Assembly (NCBI GenBank): GCA_016198885.1
Contig: JACQHV010000114.1
Location: 1 to 5,202, forward strand
Direction: 5' to 3'
DNA from: Gammaproteobacteria bacterium
GTDB lineage: Bacteria; Pseudomonadota; Gammaproteobacteria; Eutrophobiales; Eutrophobiaceae
Length of the DNA stretch: 5,202 nucleotides
This document shows positions 1-5,202 of this stretch, piece by piece. The translations under genes were made by a program, and so were the position numbers. Positions within the stretch are counted from its first letter, which is position 1, and every line of letters starts with the position of its first letter. A model generated the notes under the pieces. The model was not told where the DNA came from. It ran no database searches and saw nothing but the letters and a program-made list of their open reading frames with translations.

Positions 1-416
1 ATGATGCCGATCTTGCATTGTCCGGGCGTAATCACACCAGGACAGTTCGGGCCAACCAGACGGACATCAGGATAGCGTTCAAGACAAGCCCGGACTTTGA
101 GCGTATCCAATACCGGTATGCCTTCAGTAATACAAACAATAATCTTTATACCCGCATCAATCGCTTCCGTAATTGATTCTGCTGCAAAGGCGGCAGGCAC
201 CATAATCATGCTTGCGTCCGCGCCTGTTTCTTCAACCGCCTCATGTGCAGTATTAAACACCGGCCTGTCCAGGTGGGTTTCACCACCCCGCCCGGGTGTT
301 ACGCCGCCAACAATCTTTGTCCCGTATTCAATGGCCTGTTCAGCGTGGAAAGTGCCCTGTTTTCCGGTGAAACCCTGTACGATCACTTTTGTTTCTTTAT
401 TAACCAGAATGGCCAT
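1..416 (-). CDS. sucD: Succinyl-CoA synthetase (ADP-forming) alpha subunit, N-terminal part, cut by window edge
   Basis: This is the alpha subunit of the cytoplasmic TCA-cycle enzyme that interconverts succinyl-CoA and succinate with formation of ATP. Only the first 138 codons are present, against about 290 in the usual family, so the phosphohistidine and C-terminal half lie outside the window. The visible part is the Rossmann-type CoA-binding domain. It shows QGFTGKQGTFH (about residues 14-24), GGVTPGRGG (37-45), PVFNT (52-56), ITEGIP (96-101) and GPNCPGVITPG (122-132), all closely matching E. coli SucD. Residue 43 is Arg where E. coli has the CoA-contacting Lys. The start ATG (416-414) shares its A with the TGA stop of sucC, and an AGGA Shine-Dalgarno at 428-425 sits 8 bases upstream, which fixes the start. 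It is co-transcribed and probably translationally coupled with sucC. Identity is very secure. Confidence 0.97.
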   Translation of the reverse strand, partial: MAILVNKETKVIVQGFTGKQGTFHAEQAIEYGTKIVGGVTPGRGGETHLDRPVFNTAHEAVEETGADASMIMVPAAFAAESITEAIDAGIKIIVCITEGIPVLDTLKVRACLERYPDVRLVGPNCPGVITPGQCKIGI

Positions 417-1582
417 CAACGTTTTCCTGCGGCTGCAACGGCCTTGTTGGCTGCATCGGCAAGATCATCAGCTGGTATGATGGTTAGCCCGCTGCTTGCC
501 AGAATATTTTTTCCTTGTTTGACATTTGTTCCTTCCAGCCGGACGACCACCGGCACATTAACACCGACCTCCTGCACGGCCTTGATCACGCCTTCTGCGA
601 TGAGATCGCAACGCACTATGCCACCGAAGATATTTACCAGAATGGCCTTAACATTGGGATCAGAGACGATTAATTTAAACGCTTCAGCTACTTTTTCAGT
701 GGTTGCACCGCCACCAACATCCAGAAAATTCGCCGGTTCGCCTCCATGCAGTTTGATGATATCCATCGTGGCCATGGCAAGTCCGGCACCATTCACCATA
801 CAGGCAATATTGCCATTCAGTGTGACGTAATTCAGATCAAACCGTTTGGCAATGCTTTCTTTTTCATCCTCCTGGGATGGATCACGCCATTCTTCAAGGT
901 TGGCCTGTCTGAATAATGCATTGTCATCGACAGAAATTTTTGCATCCAGCGCTTCCAATTCGCCTGCCTTGCTTACAATCAGGGGATTGATTTCAATCAG
1001 ACCGAGGTCTTTGTCAAGAAAAAGCCGGTAGAGAGCTTTAATAATATGATTCAGTTGTTTTTGCTGTTTATTATCCAGCCCAAGCGCAGCACCGATTCTC
1101 CGCGTCTGGAAATTCTGCACACCCAGAACAGGATCAATAATGGTATTAAAAATCTTGTCAGGTTTGGTTGCTGCGACTTCCTCAATGTCCATTCCTCCGG
1201 CGCTGGAGGCAATAATGGCTATCCGTCTGCTACTGCGATCAACGACCATACCCAGATAAAATTCTGCTGCTATATCTGCAAGTCCCTGGATCAGGACACA
1301 GTTAACAGGCTGACCAGAAGGCGCAGATTGTTTTGTGATCAAACGTGTTCCCAACATATTACGGACCACGGTTTCCAGTTCTTCCAGACCGTGTGCGAGT
1401 TTCACTCCACCCGCCTTGCCACGGCCACCTGCATGAACCTGTGCCTTGACAACCCAGCTGGTACCGCCTAAATCCGAGGCATTACGCAATGCCTCTTTAA
1501 CAGTATGTGTGGGTTTCCCCGGTGGCACAGGTATACCATACTCAGCAAACAGCTTTTTAGCCTGGTATTCGTGGAGATTCAT
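416..1582 (-). CDS. sucC: Succinyl-CoA synthetase (ADP-forming) beta subunit
   Basis: This is the nucleotide-binding beta subunit of succinyl-CoA synthetase, acting with SucD in the cytoplasm in the TCA cycle. At 388 residues it is the same length as E. coli SucC and collinear with it. The N-terminal ATP-grasp domain opens with MNLHEYQAK. It contains K46 and the GRG loop (53-55) for ATP, VDRSSRR (114-120), and the Mg-binding residues N199 (in EINP) and D213. The C-terminal ligase/CoA domain contains MVNGAGLAM with N264, GEPANFLDVGGGA (281-293) and NIFGGIVRCD (317-326), which holds the substrate-contacting G321-V323. No key residue is missing. The start at 1582 is supported by the conserved N-terminus and a purine-rich AGAAGAGA just upstream (1593-1586, only about 3 bases from the ATG). 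It is the first gene of the sucCD operon, divergent from the pilS operon. The long open frames on the opposite strand are shadows of this gene. Confidence 0.98.
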   Translation of the reverse strand: MNLHEYQAKKLFAEYGIPVPPGKPTHTVKEALRNASDLGGTSWVVKAQVHAGGRGKAGGVKLAHGLEELETVVRNMLGTRLITKQSAPSGQPVNCVLIQGLADIAAEFYLGMVVDRSSRRIAIIASSAGGMDIEEVAATKPDKIFNTIIDPVLGVQNFQTRRIGAALGLDNKQQKQLNHIIKALYRLFLDKDLGLIEINPLIVSKAGELEALDAKISVDDNALFRQANLEEWRDPSQEDEKESIAKRFDLNYVTLNGNIACMVNGAGLAMATMDIIKLHGGEPANFLDVGGGATTEKVAEAFKLIVSDPNVKAILVNIFGGIVRCDLIAEGVIKAVQEVGVNVPVVVRLEGTNVKQGKNILASSGLTIIPADDLADAANKAVAAAGKR

Positions 1583-1645
1583 ATATCTCTTCTGTTATTG
1601 TTTTGTTGTGCTGGATGATTTTGTTTAGTATTGGTATTTTCAGGG

Positions 1646-1651
1646 ATTATA
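1646..1651 (-). promoter_or_regulatory. Candidate sigma-70 -10 box for sucCD
   Basis: Reading the minus strand, a perfect TATAAT lies at 1651-1646. Transcription would begin near 1640, giving a leader of roughly 55-60 bases before the sucC ATG. At 16-18 bp upstream the -35 position holds only poor matches (for example GTTATA), so activator help or another promoter is possible. The whole 1583-1733 gap is AT-rich, which makes chance TATAAT matches more likely. The call rests on motif and position only. Confidence 0.35.
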
Positions 1652-1690
1652 GAAATATATCCAACTATATAACTTAATGGAATAGATATT

Positions 1691-1719
1691 TTCAGAATCA
1701 GCAATTGAAAATTTATATT
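1691..1719 (+). promoter_or_regulatory. Candidate sigma-70 promoter for the PP0621-like/pilS/pilR operon
   Basis: TTCAGA (1691-1696, 4 of 6 matches to TTGACA), a 17-bp spacer and TATATT (1714-1719, 5 of 6 matches to TATAAT) form a plausible promoter directly before the plus-strand operon. The start point would be near 1726, only about 8 bases before the ATG at 1734, so the message would be almost leaderless. That would fit the lack of a clear Shine-Dalgarno there. The AT-rich context means this could be chance. TATAAC at 1668-1673 is an alternative -10 but has no good -35. Confidence 0.25.
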
Positions 1720-1733
1720 TTGCATGAAATCAG

Positions 1734-1958
1734 ATGGGATTCTTACGCTTCTTATTAATTATTGGCAGTATCTGGCTGCTCTATTGGGTCATACAGAAAA
1801 TAAGAACGCAAACACATGCTGGAAAAACATCTCCTAAAATATCTAAAATGGTACGTTGTGATCAGTGTGGTGTATATGTACCCAGGGAGGAAGCCTTGTT
1901 CAACAATGACCGGTATTACTGTTGTCGGGAACATCAGATTACATCATCTAAAGGGTAA
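1734..1958 (+). CDS. PP0621-like small membrane-anchored Cys-rich protein
   Basis: This 74-residue protein has one N-terminal hydrophobic helix (about residues 4-20, FLRFLLIIGSIWLLYWV region), a basic linker (21-40) and a C-terminal metal-site-like module. The module has C42 and C45 (CDQC), then C63, C64 and H67 in a YYCCREH motif, suggesting a small treble-clef or zinc-ribbon fold. The layout matches the family named PP0621, of unknown function, which I recall commonly preceding pilS in Beta- and Gammaproteobacteria. The likely topology is an inner-membrane anchor with the Cys module in the cytoplasm, given the basic residues after the helix (inferred). The ATG at 1734 is the most upstream possible in this frame, because TGA lies at 1725-1727; no strong Shine-Dalgarno is seen. 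The stop is 4 bases before pilS, and the pilS Shine-Dalgarno lies within the last codons of this gene, so the two are almost certainly co-transcribed. A link to PilSR signalling is suggested only by context. Confidence 0.85.
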   Translation: MGFLRFLLIIGSIWLLYWVIQKIRTQTHAGKTSPKISKMVRCDQCGVYVPREEALFNNDRYYCCREHQITSSKG

Positions 1959-1962
1959 TTGA

Positions 1963-3564
1963 ATGGCTGATTATTATCTCAGCAATAAACATCCTGATAT
2001 TTCATGGCAGGCACTACAGTATTTCAATCTGTATCGCTTTCTTATCACGTTTCTGTTTGTTGCATTGATATGGGCAGGCCATCTTCCTCAACCATTAGGT
2101 ATATATGATCGCGATTTATTTTCCATCGTTGCACACATTTATCTGGCCTTTTCAATTGCAATTGCATTTGTAATCCGGTTTCAGATCCCTCGTTATAATC
2201 TACAGGTTGCCGGGCAAGTGTTAATTGATATTGCCGCCATCAGCATGATGATGTACGCAAGCGCCGGACTGAGCAGTGGTTTTGGCATGTTGCTGGTGAT
2301 TGCCGTTGCAGGAGGCAGCATATTGAGTGCCGGGCGAATTGCCATATTATTTGCCGCAATTGCAGCGCTGGTTGTGTTGGGTCAGGAAGTTTATGTGCAG
2401 CTTTCCAGATATTATCCACCGCCAAATTACACACATGCCGGCTTGCTTGGAATCACGTTTTTCATTACTGCAATTCTTGGCAACATCCTGTCTGCGCGTG
2501 TTGAAAAAAGTGAAGCGTTGGCAAAAGAACGCGCTGTTGATCTGGAAAGTATGGCGCGTCTTAATGAGAATATTGTACAGCGCATGCATTCAGGAATAAT
2601 TGTACTGGATTATGAATTCCGTATACGATTAATCAATGAATCTGCACGAACATTATTAGGGCTGGAAAGGAAAATTTATCATGAGCCCCTGATTAATATT
2701 GCGCCGGAACTTTCCGTCAAGTTTAATGAATGGTTGCATCATGAAAGCAACCGTACTTTCATCATCAAACCGGACAGAAGCGAGCTGGATGTACAGGTTT
2801 CTTTTACCCGTTTGAAACCTGATACCAAGTTTGAAACTCTGATATTTCTTGAAGATGTTGCTTCACTACGGCAAAGAGCACAGCACATGAAACTTGCTTC
2901 TCTCGGGAGATTGGCAGCAAGTATTGCACATGAGGTAAGAAATCCGCTTGGCGCAATCAGCCATGCAGGACAGTTATTGTCTGAATCGGAATCCGTGAAT
3001 GGAGAAGATAACCGGCTCATTCAGATCATCATGGAGCAGACATACAGGGTGAATGCCATCATTGAAAATGTCCAGCAAATCAGCAGGCGGGGGTCAGCAA
3101 CACCAAAACAATTTCAGATCAAGTTGTGGCTGGATGAATTCATCCGGGAGTTTATTCTGTATCAGCAACTTGTACCAGAGGCCATCAGCTATTTAATAGA
3201 ACCGGAGGATATGAATATCTGCATGGATCCAAGTCAATTGCATCAGGTATTGTGGAACCTCAGTGAAAATGCAATTCGCTACAGCAATGGTTTACCATTT
3301 ATTGAATTCAGGTGCGGTATCAGAAAGGAAACAGAACGTCCCTATCTGGATGTGATTGACCACGGACCAGGGATTTCTGATGAGGTTGTAGAACACCTGT
3401 TCGAACCGTTTTTTACAAAAAATTCCACAGGATCAGGGCTCGGTCTCTATATATCCCGTGAATTATGTGAAGCGAATCAGGCATCATTAAGTCTGCATTC
3501 CAATTCAAGCAACGGTTGTTGTTTTCGCATCCATTTCCCGCACGTAGAAAGACAACAAAATTAA
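1963..3564 (+). CDS. pilS: Sensor histidine kinase PilS (two-component system, NtrB/PilS type)
   Basis: This inner-membrane sensor kinase autophosphorylates and passes phosphate to PilR; in studied relatives it senses pilin level in the membrane and controls pilA transcription. The 533 residues are normal for PilS. About six hydrophobic helices occupy roughly 23-39, 52-72, 82-98, 104-122, 126-144 and 159-177, followed by a short coiled linker and a PAS-like domain (about 197-300, with GIIVLDYEFRIRLINESA). The HisKA domain has the phosphoacceptor H323 in IAHEVRNPLG. The HATPase domain has an N box (NLSENA, N432/N436), G1 box (DHGPGI, 466-471), F box (FEPFF, 480-484) and G2 box (GSGLGL, 490-495). 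All catalytic boxes look intact. AAGGG at 1951-1955, 7 bases before the ATG, supports the start and overlaps the end of the preceding gene. pilR follows after 5 bases. An NtrB-like kinase for another sigma-54 regulon is less likely, given the multi-helix N-terminus and the upstream PP0621-like gene. Confidence 0.92.
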   Translation: MADYYLSNKHPDISWQALQYFNLYRFLITFLFVALIWAGHLPQPLGIYDRDLFSIVAHIYLAFSIAIAFVIRFQIPRYNLQVAGQVLIDIAAISMMMYASAGLSSGFGMLLVIAVAGGSILSAGRIAILFAAIAALVVLGQEVYVQLSRYYPPPNYTHAGLLGITFFITAILGNILSARVEKSEALAKERAVDLESMARLNENIVQRMHSGIIVLDYEFRIRLINESARTLLGLERKIYHEPLINIAPELSVKFNEWLHHESNRTFIIKPDRSELDVQVSFTRLKPDTKFETLIFLEDVASLRQRAQHMKLASLGRLAASIAHEVRNPLGAISHAGQLLSESESVNGEDNRLIQIIMEQTYRVNAIIENVQQISRRGSATPKQFQIKLWLDEFIREFILYQQLVPEAISYLIEPEDMNICMDPSQLHQVLWNLSENAIRYSNGLPFIEFRCGIRKETERPYLDVIDHGPGISDEVVEHLFEPFFTKNSTGSGLGLYISRELCEANQASLSLHSNSSNGCCFRIHFPHVERQQN

Positions 3565-3569
3565 ATTCA

Positions 3570-4889
3570 ATGAATACTCCACTTGCGTTGGTCATAGATG
3601 ATGAGCCGGATATCAGGGAATTGCTGGAAATTACTTTGAAGCGTATGGATGTACGCAGTTTATGCGTAGCAAATCTGGATAGCGCACGCCGGTTGTTGAA
3701 AGAACATAACTTTAATATTTGTCTGACTGATATGCGTCTGCCGGACGGTGATGGCATCGAATTTGTCGCCTATGCTCAGAAACATCATCCACAAATGCCG
3801 ATTGCTGTTATCACCGCGCACGGCAGCATCGAGTCTGCAATCCTGGCCCTGAAGTCCGGTGCCTTTGACTTCCTGACAAAACCTGTAGATCTGGGATTAT
3901 TACGGACGCTGGTTAAAAGCGCCCTGAAACTCTCCGGTGAGCAGGCACGATCCGAACGTGAAATTATCGGTGATAGTCAGATCATACAGAATATACGAAA
4001 ATCCATCAGTAAACTTGCCCGCAGCCAGGCCCCGATTTACATCAGTGGCGAATCAGGCACAGGTAAGGAATTGGTTGCGAGGATGATCCATGAGCAGGGT
4101 CCTCGTGCTGCCGGTTCATTTATTCCGGTAAATTGCGGTGCAATACCGCCTGACTTGATGGAAAGCGAGTTTTTTGGGCACAGGAAGGGAAGTTTTACCG
4201 GTGCGGTGTCAGACAAGGAAGGCCTGTTTCAGGCGGCAGATGAAGGCACATTGTTTTTTGATGAAGTTGCAGAATTGCCTAAACACATGCAGGTGAAACT
4301 GCTGCGAGCCATACAGGAAAAAACGATTAGGCCGGTTGGCGCAACCAAAGAAATACCGGTTAATGTACGCATCCTCAGCGCCACGCATACCGATCTTGCA
4401 AGGTTGGTTGAGGAAGGCAAATTCCGCCAGGACCTGTTCTACCGTATCAACGTTATCGAGTTACAAATACCATCATTGCGTGAACGGAAGGAAGATATAC
4501 CATTATTGGTTTCCTATATCCTGAAGCGGTTGTCATCAATAACAGATAAGGTGCTACCTGCGATATCTGAGAAGGCAATGTCAAGACTCGTAAATTATCG
4601 TTTTCCAGGAAACATCAGGGAACTGGAAAATATCCTCGAACGGGCGATGACATTATGCGAAGGGAAAAAGATTAAACCGGAAGATTTACAACTTCCTGAA
4701 GGCGTAGAAAATATTGCTGTATCATCGGAGGGAGAAGTGGCACTGGATTCCTATCTTGTAGACATCGAGAAACAAAGTATACTGCAGGCCCTCGAAAAGA
4801 CGCATGGAAACAAGACCGCAGCCGCCCGCCTGCTGGGCATCAGTCTCAGGGCCTTGCGTTATCGCCTGGAAAAACTGGGATTAAATTGA
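3570..4889 (+). CDS. pilR: Sigma-54-dependent response regulator PilR
   Basis: This cytoplasmic NtrC-family activator, when phosphorylated by PilS, drives sigma-54 RNA polymerase at the pilA promoter and related targets. Using the ATG at 3570 it has 439 residues. The receiver domain (about 4-120) has acidic D10/D11, phosphoacceptor D54 in LTDMRLPDGDG, T82 and K104. The AAA+ domain (about 133-375) has Walker A GESGTGKE (160-167), a sigma-54-contacting loop GSFTGA (207-212) in place of GAFTGA, Walker B GTLFFDE (226-232), arginines R286/R292 in FRQDLFYRI, and sensor II FPGNIRELEN (345-354). A Fis-type helix-turn-helix closes the protein (about 396-438: NKTAAARLLGISLRALRYRL). An in-frame ATG at 3516 would add 18 residues inside the pilS coding region, not expected before a receiver domain, so 3570 is preferred. 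The Shine-Dalgarno is weak (AGAAAGA around 3546), suggesting coupling to pilS, whose stop lies 5 bases upstream. Confidence 0.93.
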   Translation: MNTPLALVIDDEPDIRELLEITLKRMDVRSLCVANLDSARRLLKEHNFNICLTDMRLPDGDGIEFVAYAQKHHPQMPIAVITAHGSIESAILALKSGAFDFLTKPVDLGLLRTLVKSALKLSGEQARSEREIIGDSQIIQNIRKSISKLARSQAPIYISGESGTGKELVARMIHEQGPRAAGSFIPVNCGAIPPDLMESEFFGHRKGSFTGAVSDKEGLFQAADEGTLFFDEVAELPKHMQVKLLRAIQEKTIRPVGATKEIPVNVRILSATHTDLARLVEEGKFRQDLFYRINVIELQIPSLRERKEDIPLLVSYILKRLSSITDKVLPAISEKAMSRLVNYRFPGNIRELENILERAMTLCEGKKIKPEDLQLPEGVENIAVSSEGEVALDSYLVDIEKQSILQALEKTHGNKTAAARLLGISLRALRYRLEKLGLN

Positions 4890-4978
4890 GGTGAGAATGC
4901 ATGGATATGCAGCCTGTAAATATTAGGTAGTGGGTCAGTTTGATTTTTCGAACCTTTCTCCTGTCATTTCGAAAGAGC

Positions 4979-5044
4979 CCTTCGACGGAGTTTATCCTGA
5001 GTCCTTCGACTTCGCTCAGGATAAACTCCGTCGAAGGACTCAGG
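4979..5044. repeat. Long inverted repeat with two mutually exclusive stems (REP/MITE-like intergenic hairpin)
   Basis: Stem A pairs 4979-5001 perfectly with 5015-5037 (23 bp, beginning CCTTCGACGGAG) around a 13-base loop. Stem B pairs CCTGAGTCCTTCGAC (4996-5010) perfectly with 5030-5044 (15 bp) around a 19-base loop. The two share bases and cannot form together. The reason is an internal repetition of the words CCTTCGAC and CCTGAG/CTCAGG. The core TCCTTCGACTTCGCTCAGG (5002-5020) resembles, from memory, interspersed palindromic repeats in many bacterial genomes. It lies 90 bases after pilR and could end or stabilise that transcript, but there is no T-tract on either side, so it is not a canonical intrinsic terminator. 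Confidence 0.85.
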
Positions 5045-5054
5045 GCAGGCCCTG
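5041..5054. repeat. Small palindrome next to the major hairpin
   Basis: CAGGGC (5041-5046) and GCCCTG (5049-5054) are perfectly complementary across a two-base AG centre. A competing outer pairing CTCAG (5039-5043) with CTGAG (5058-5062) exists. It overlaps the right arm of stem B, so it may belong to the same repeat unit. With only two central bases the 6-bp hairpin would need to open slightly to form. Confidence 0.5.
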
Positions 5055-5100
5055 CGACTGAGCAATCCTGTTGTAATCTACAGAAAAGATTTCTCGACCG

Positions 5101-5202
5101 CTCGGTTGCTCGGTTGCTGCTCCCGGCGCAACTCTCGGTCTCTGTTCGGTAATTGCTCCTGCATTACTCTCGGTTGCCGCTCCCGGCGCAACTCTACCTC
5201 AC
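5101..5202. repeat. Degenerate tandem/direct repeats, continuing past the window edge
   Basis: A 27-base element occurs at 5109-5135 and again at 5169-5195, exactly 60 bases apart, with one difference (T5118 versus C5178). Both contain GCTCCCGGCGCAACTCT. The octamer CTCGGTTG is tandem at 5101-5108 and 5109-5116 and recurs at 5169-5176. The interval holds a diverged copy (GCTCCTGCATTACTCTCGGT, 5155-5174), so GCTCC starts at 5119, 5155 and 5179. Underlying spacing is therefore 36 then 24 bases, suggesting a unit of about 24 with 12-base halves. Each full copy can form a short GTTGC/GCAAC stem. No transposase or coding frame is associated in view. Confidence 0.75.

Larger units (their letters stand above)
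4890..5202. other. Gene-free repeat-bearing intergenic region downstream of pilR
   Basis: I see no credible gene in these 313 bases. A 70-codon frame beginning at 4940 runs straight through the inverted and tandem repeats, has no Shine-Dalgarno and yields low-complexity sequence. Directly after the pilR stop, a weak TGCAT/ATGCA hairpin (4898-4911) lacks a T-tract, so it is not a convincing terminator. Next come a segment with GTGGGTCAGTTTGATTTTTC (4930-4949) and CTGTCATTTCGA (4961-4972), the major hairpin (4979-5044), a spacer with AGATTTCTCG (5087-5096), and tandem repeats to the edge. The patchwork looks like accumulated interspersed repeat or mobile-element debris (inference). Confidence 0.7.

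Noticed and set aside
97..830. Two long plus-strand open frames (97-480 and 243-830) opposite sucD and sucC
   Set aside because: They lie antisense to unmistakable sucCD coding sequence, lack ribosome sites and show no family resemblance.
846..1628. Plus-strand open frames opposite the 5' two-thirds of sucC
   Set aside because: They are antisense shadows of a full-length conserved gene; one also runs across the sucC start into the divergent promoter region.
1763..1779. TGGCAG...CTGGC word as a sigma-54 promoter near the pilSR operon
   Set aside because: The spacing between the GG and GC elements does not fit the -24/-12 rule and the site lies inside coding sequence.
2240..3020. Alternative-frame open frames within pilS on both strands
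   Set aside because: The pilS frame carries every expected kinase motif without interruption; the others have no recognisable domains.
3516..3569. An upstream ATG extending PilR by 18 residues
   Set aside because: It would overlap pilS by 49 bases, has no ribosome site, and receiver domains of this family normally begin within a few residues of the first Met, as from 3570.
4979..5037. Rho-independent terminator for pilR
   Set aside because: The stem is strong but followed by ACTCAGGGC, with no run of T on either strand; a terminating role by RNA processing remains possible.
4940..5152. A 70-codon open frame downstream of pilR
   Set aside because: It passes through both arms of the inverted repeat and the tandem repeats, so its sequence mirrors the repeats rather than a protein.
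5109..5195. CRISPR array with 27-base repeats and a 33-base spacer
   Set aside because: Only two copies are visible, the supposed spacer holds a decayed repeat copy, part of the repeat is tandemly duplicated, and no cas gene is in view.

Overview
The window reads as an ordinary stretch of a proteobacterial chromosome, most likely a betaproteobacterium. The PP0621-like gene, pilS and pilR appear in an order I associate with Beta- and Gammaproteobacteria, SucC/SucD are close to the Escherichia coli proteins, and base composition is moderate to AT-leaning. A Nitrosomonas-like or related betaproteobacterium is a guess only. Four complete genes and one partial gene account for almost everything up to position 4889.

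Layout. Positions 1-1582 (minus strand) hold the succinyl-CoA synthetase operon: complete sucC followed by the first 138 codons of sucD, which runs off the left edge. Stop and start overlap by one base (TGATG). Positions 1583-1733 are an AT-rich divergent promoter region. Positions 1734-4889 (plus strand) form a compact operon of a 74-residue membrane-anchored Cys-rich protein (PP0621-like), a six-helix sensor histidine kinase (PilS) and a sigma-54-dependent response regulator (PilR), with gaps of 4 and 5 bases. Positions 4890-5202 contain no credible gene. They hold a strong 23-bp inverted repeat that overlaps a second, competing 15-bp stem, and then a degenerate GC-richer tandem repeat that continues off the right edge.

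How the genes work together. SucC and SucD are the beta and alpha subunits of one TCA-cycle enzyme. PilS and PilR form a phosphorelay which in well-studied relatives activates sigma-54 transcription of the type IV pilin gene pilA. No pilin or other pilus gene is visible here. The small upstream protein is probably co-transcribed with pilSR, and its role is unknown.

I see no new defence, mobile or biosynthetic system. The least explained parts are the 3' intergenic repeats and the small putative zinc-ribbon membrane protein.
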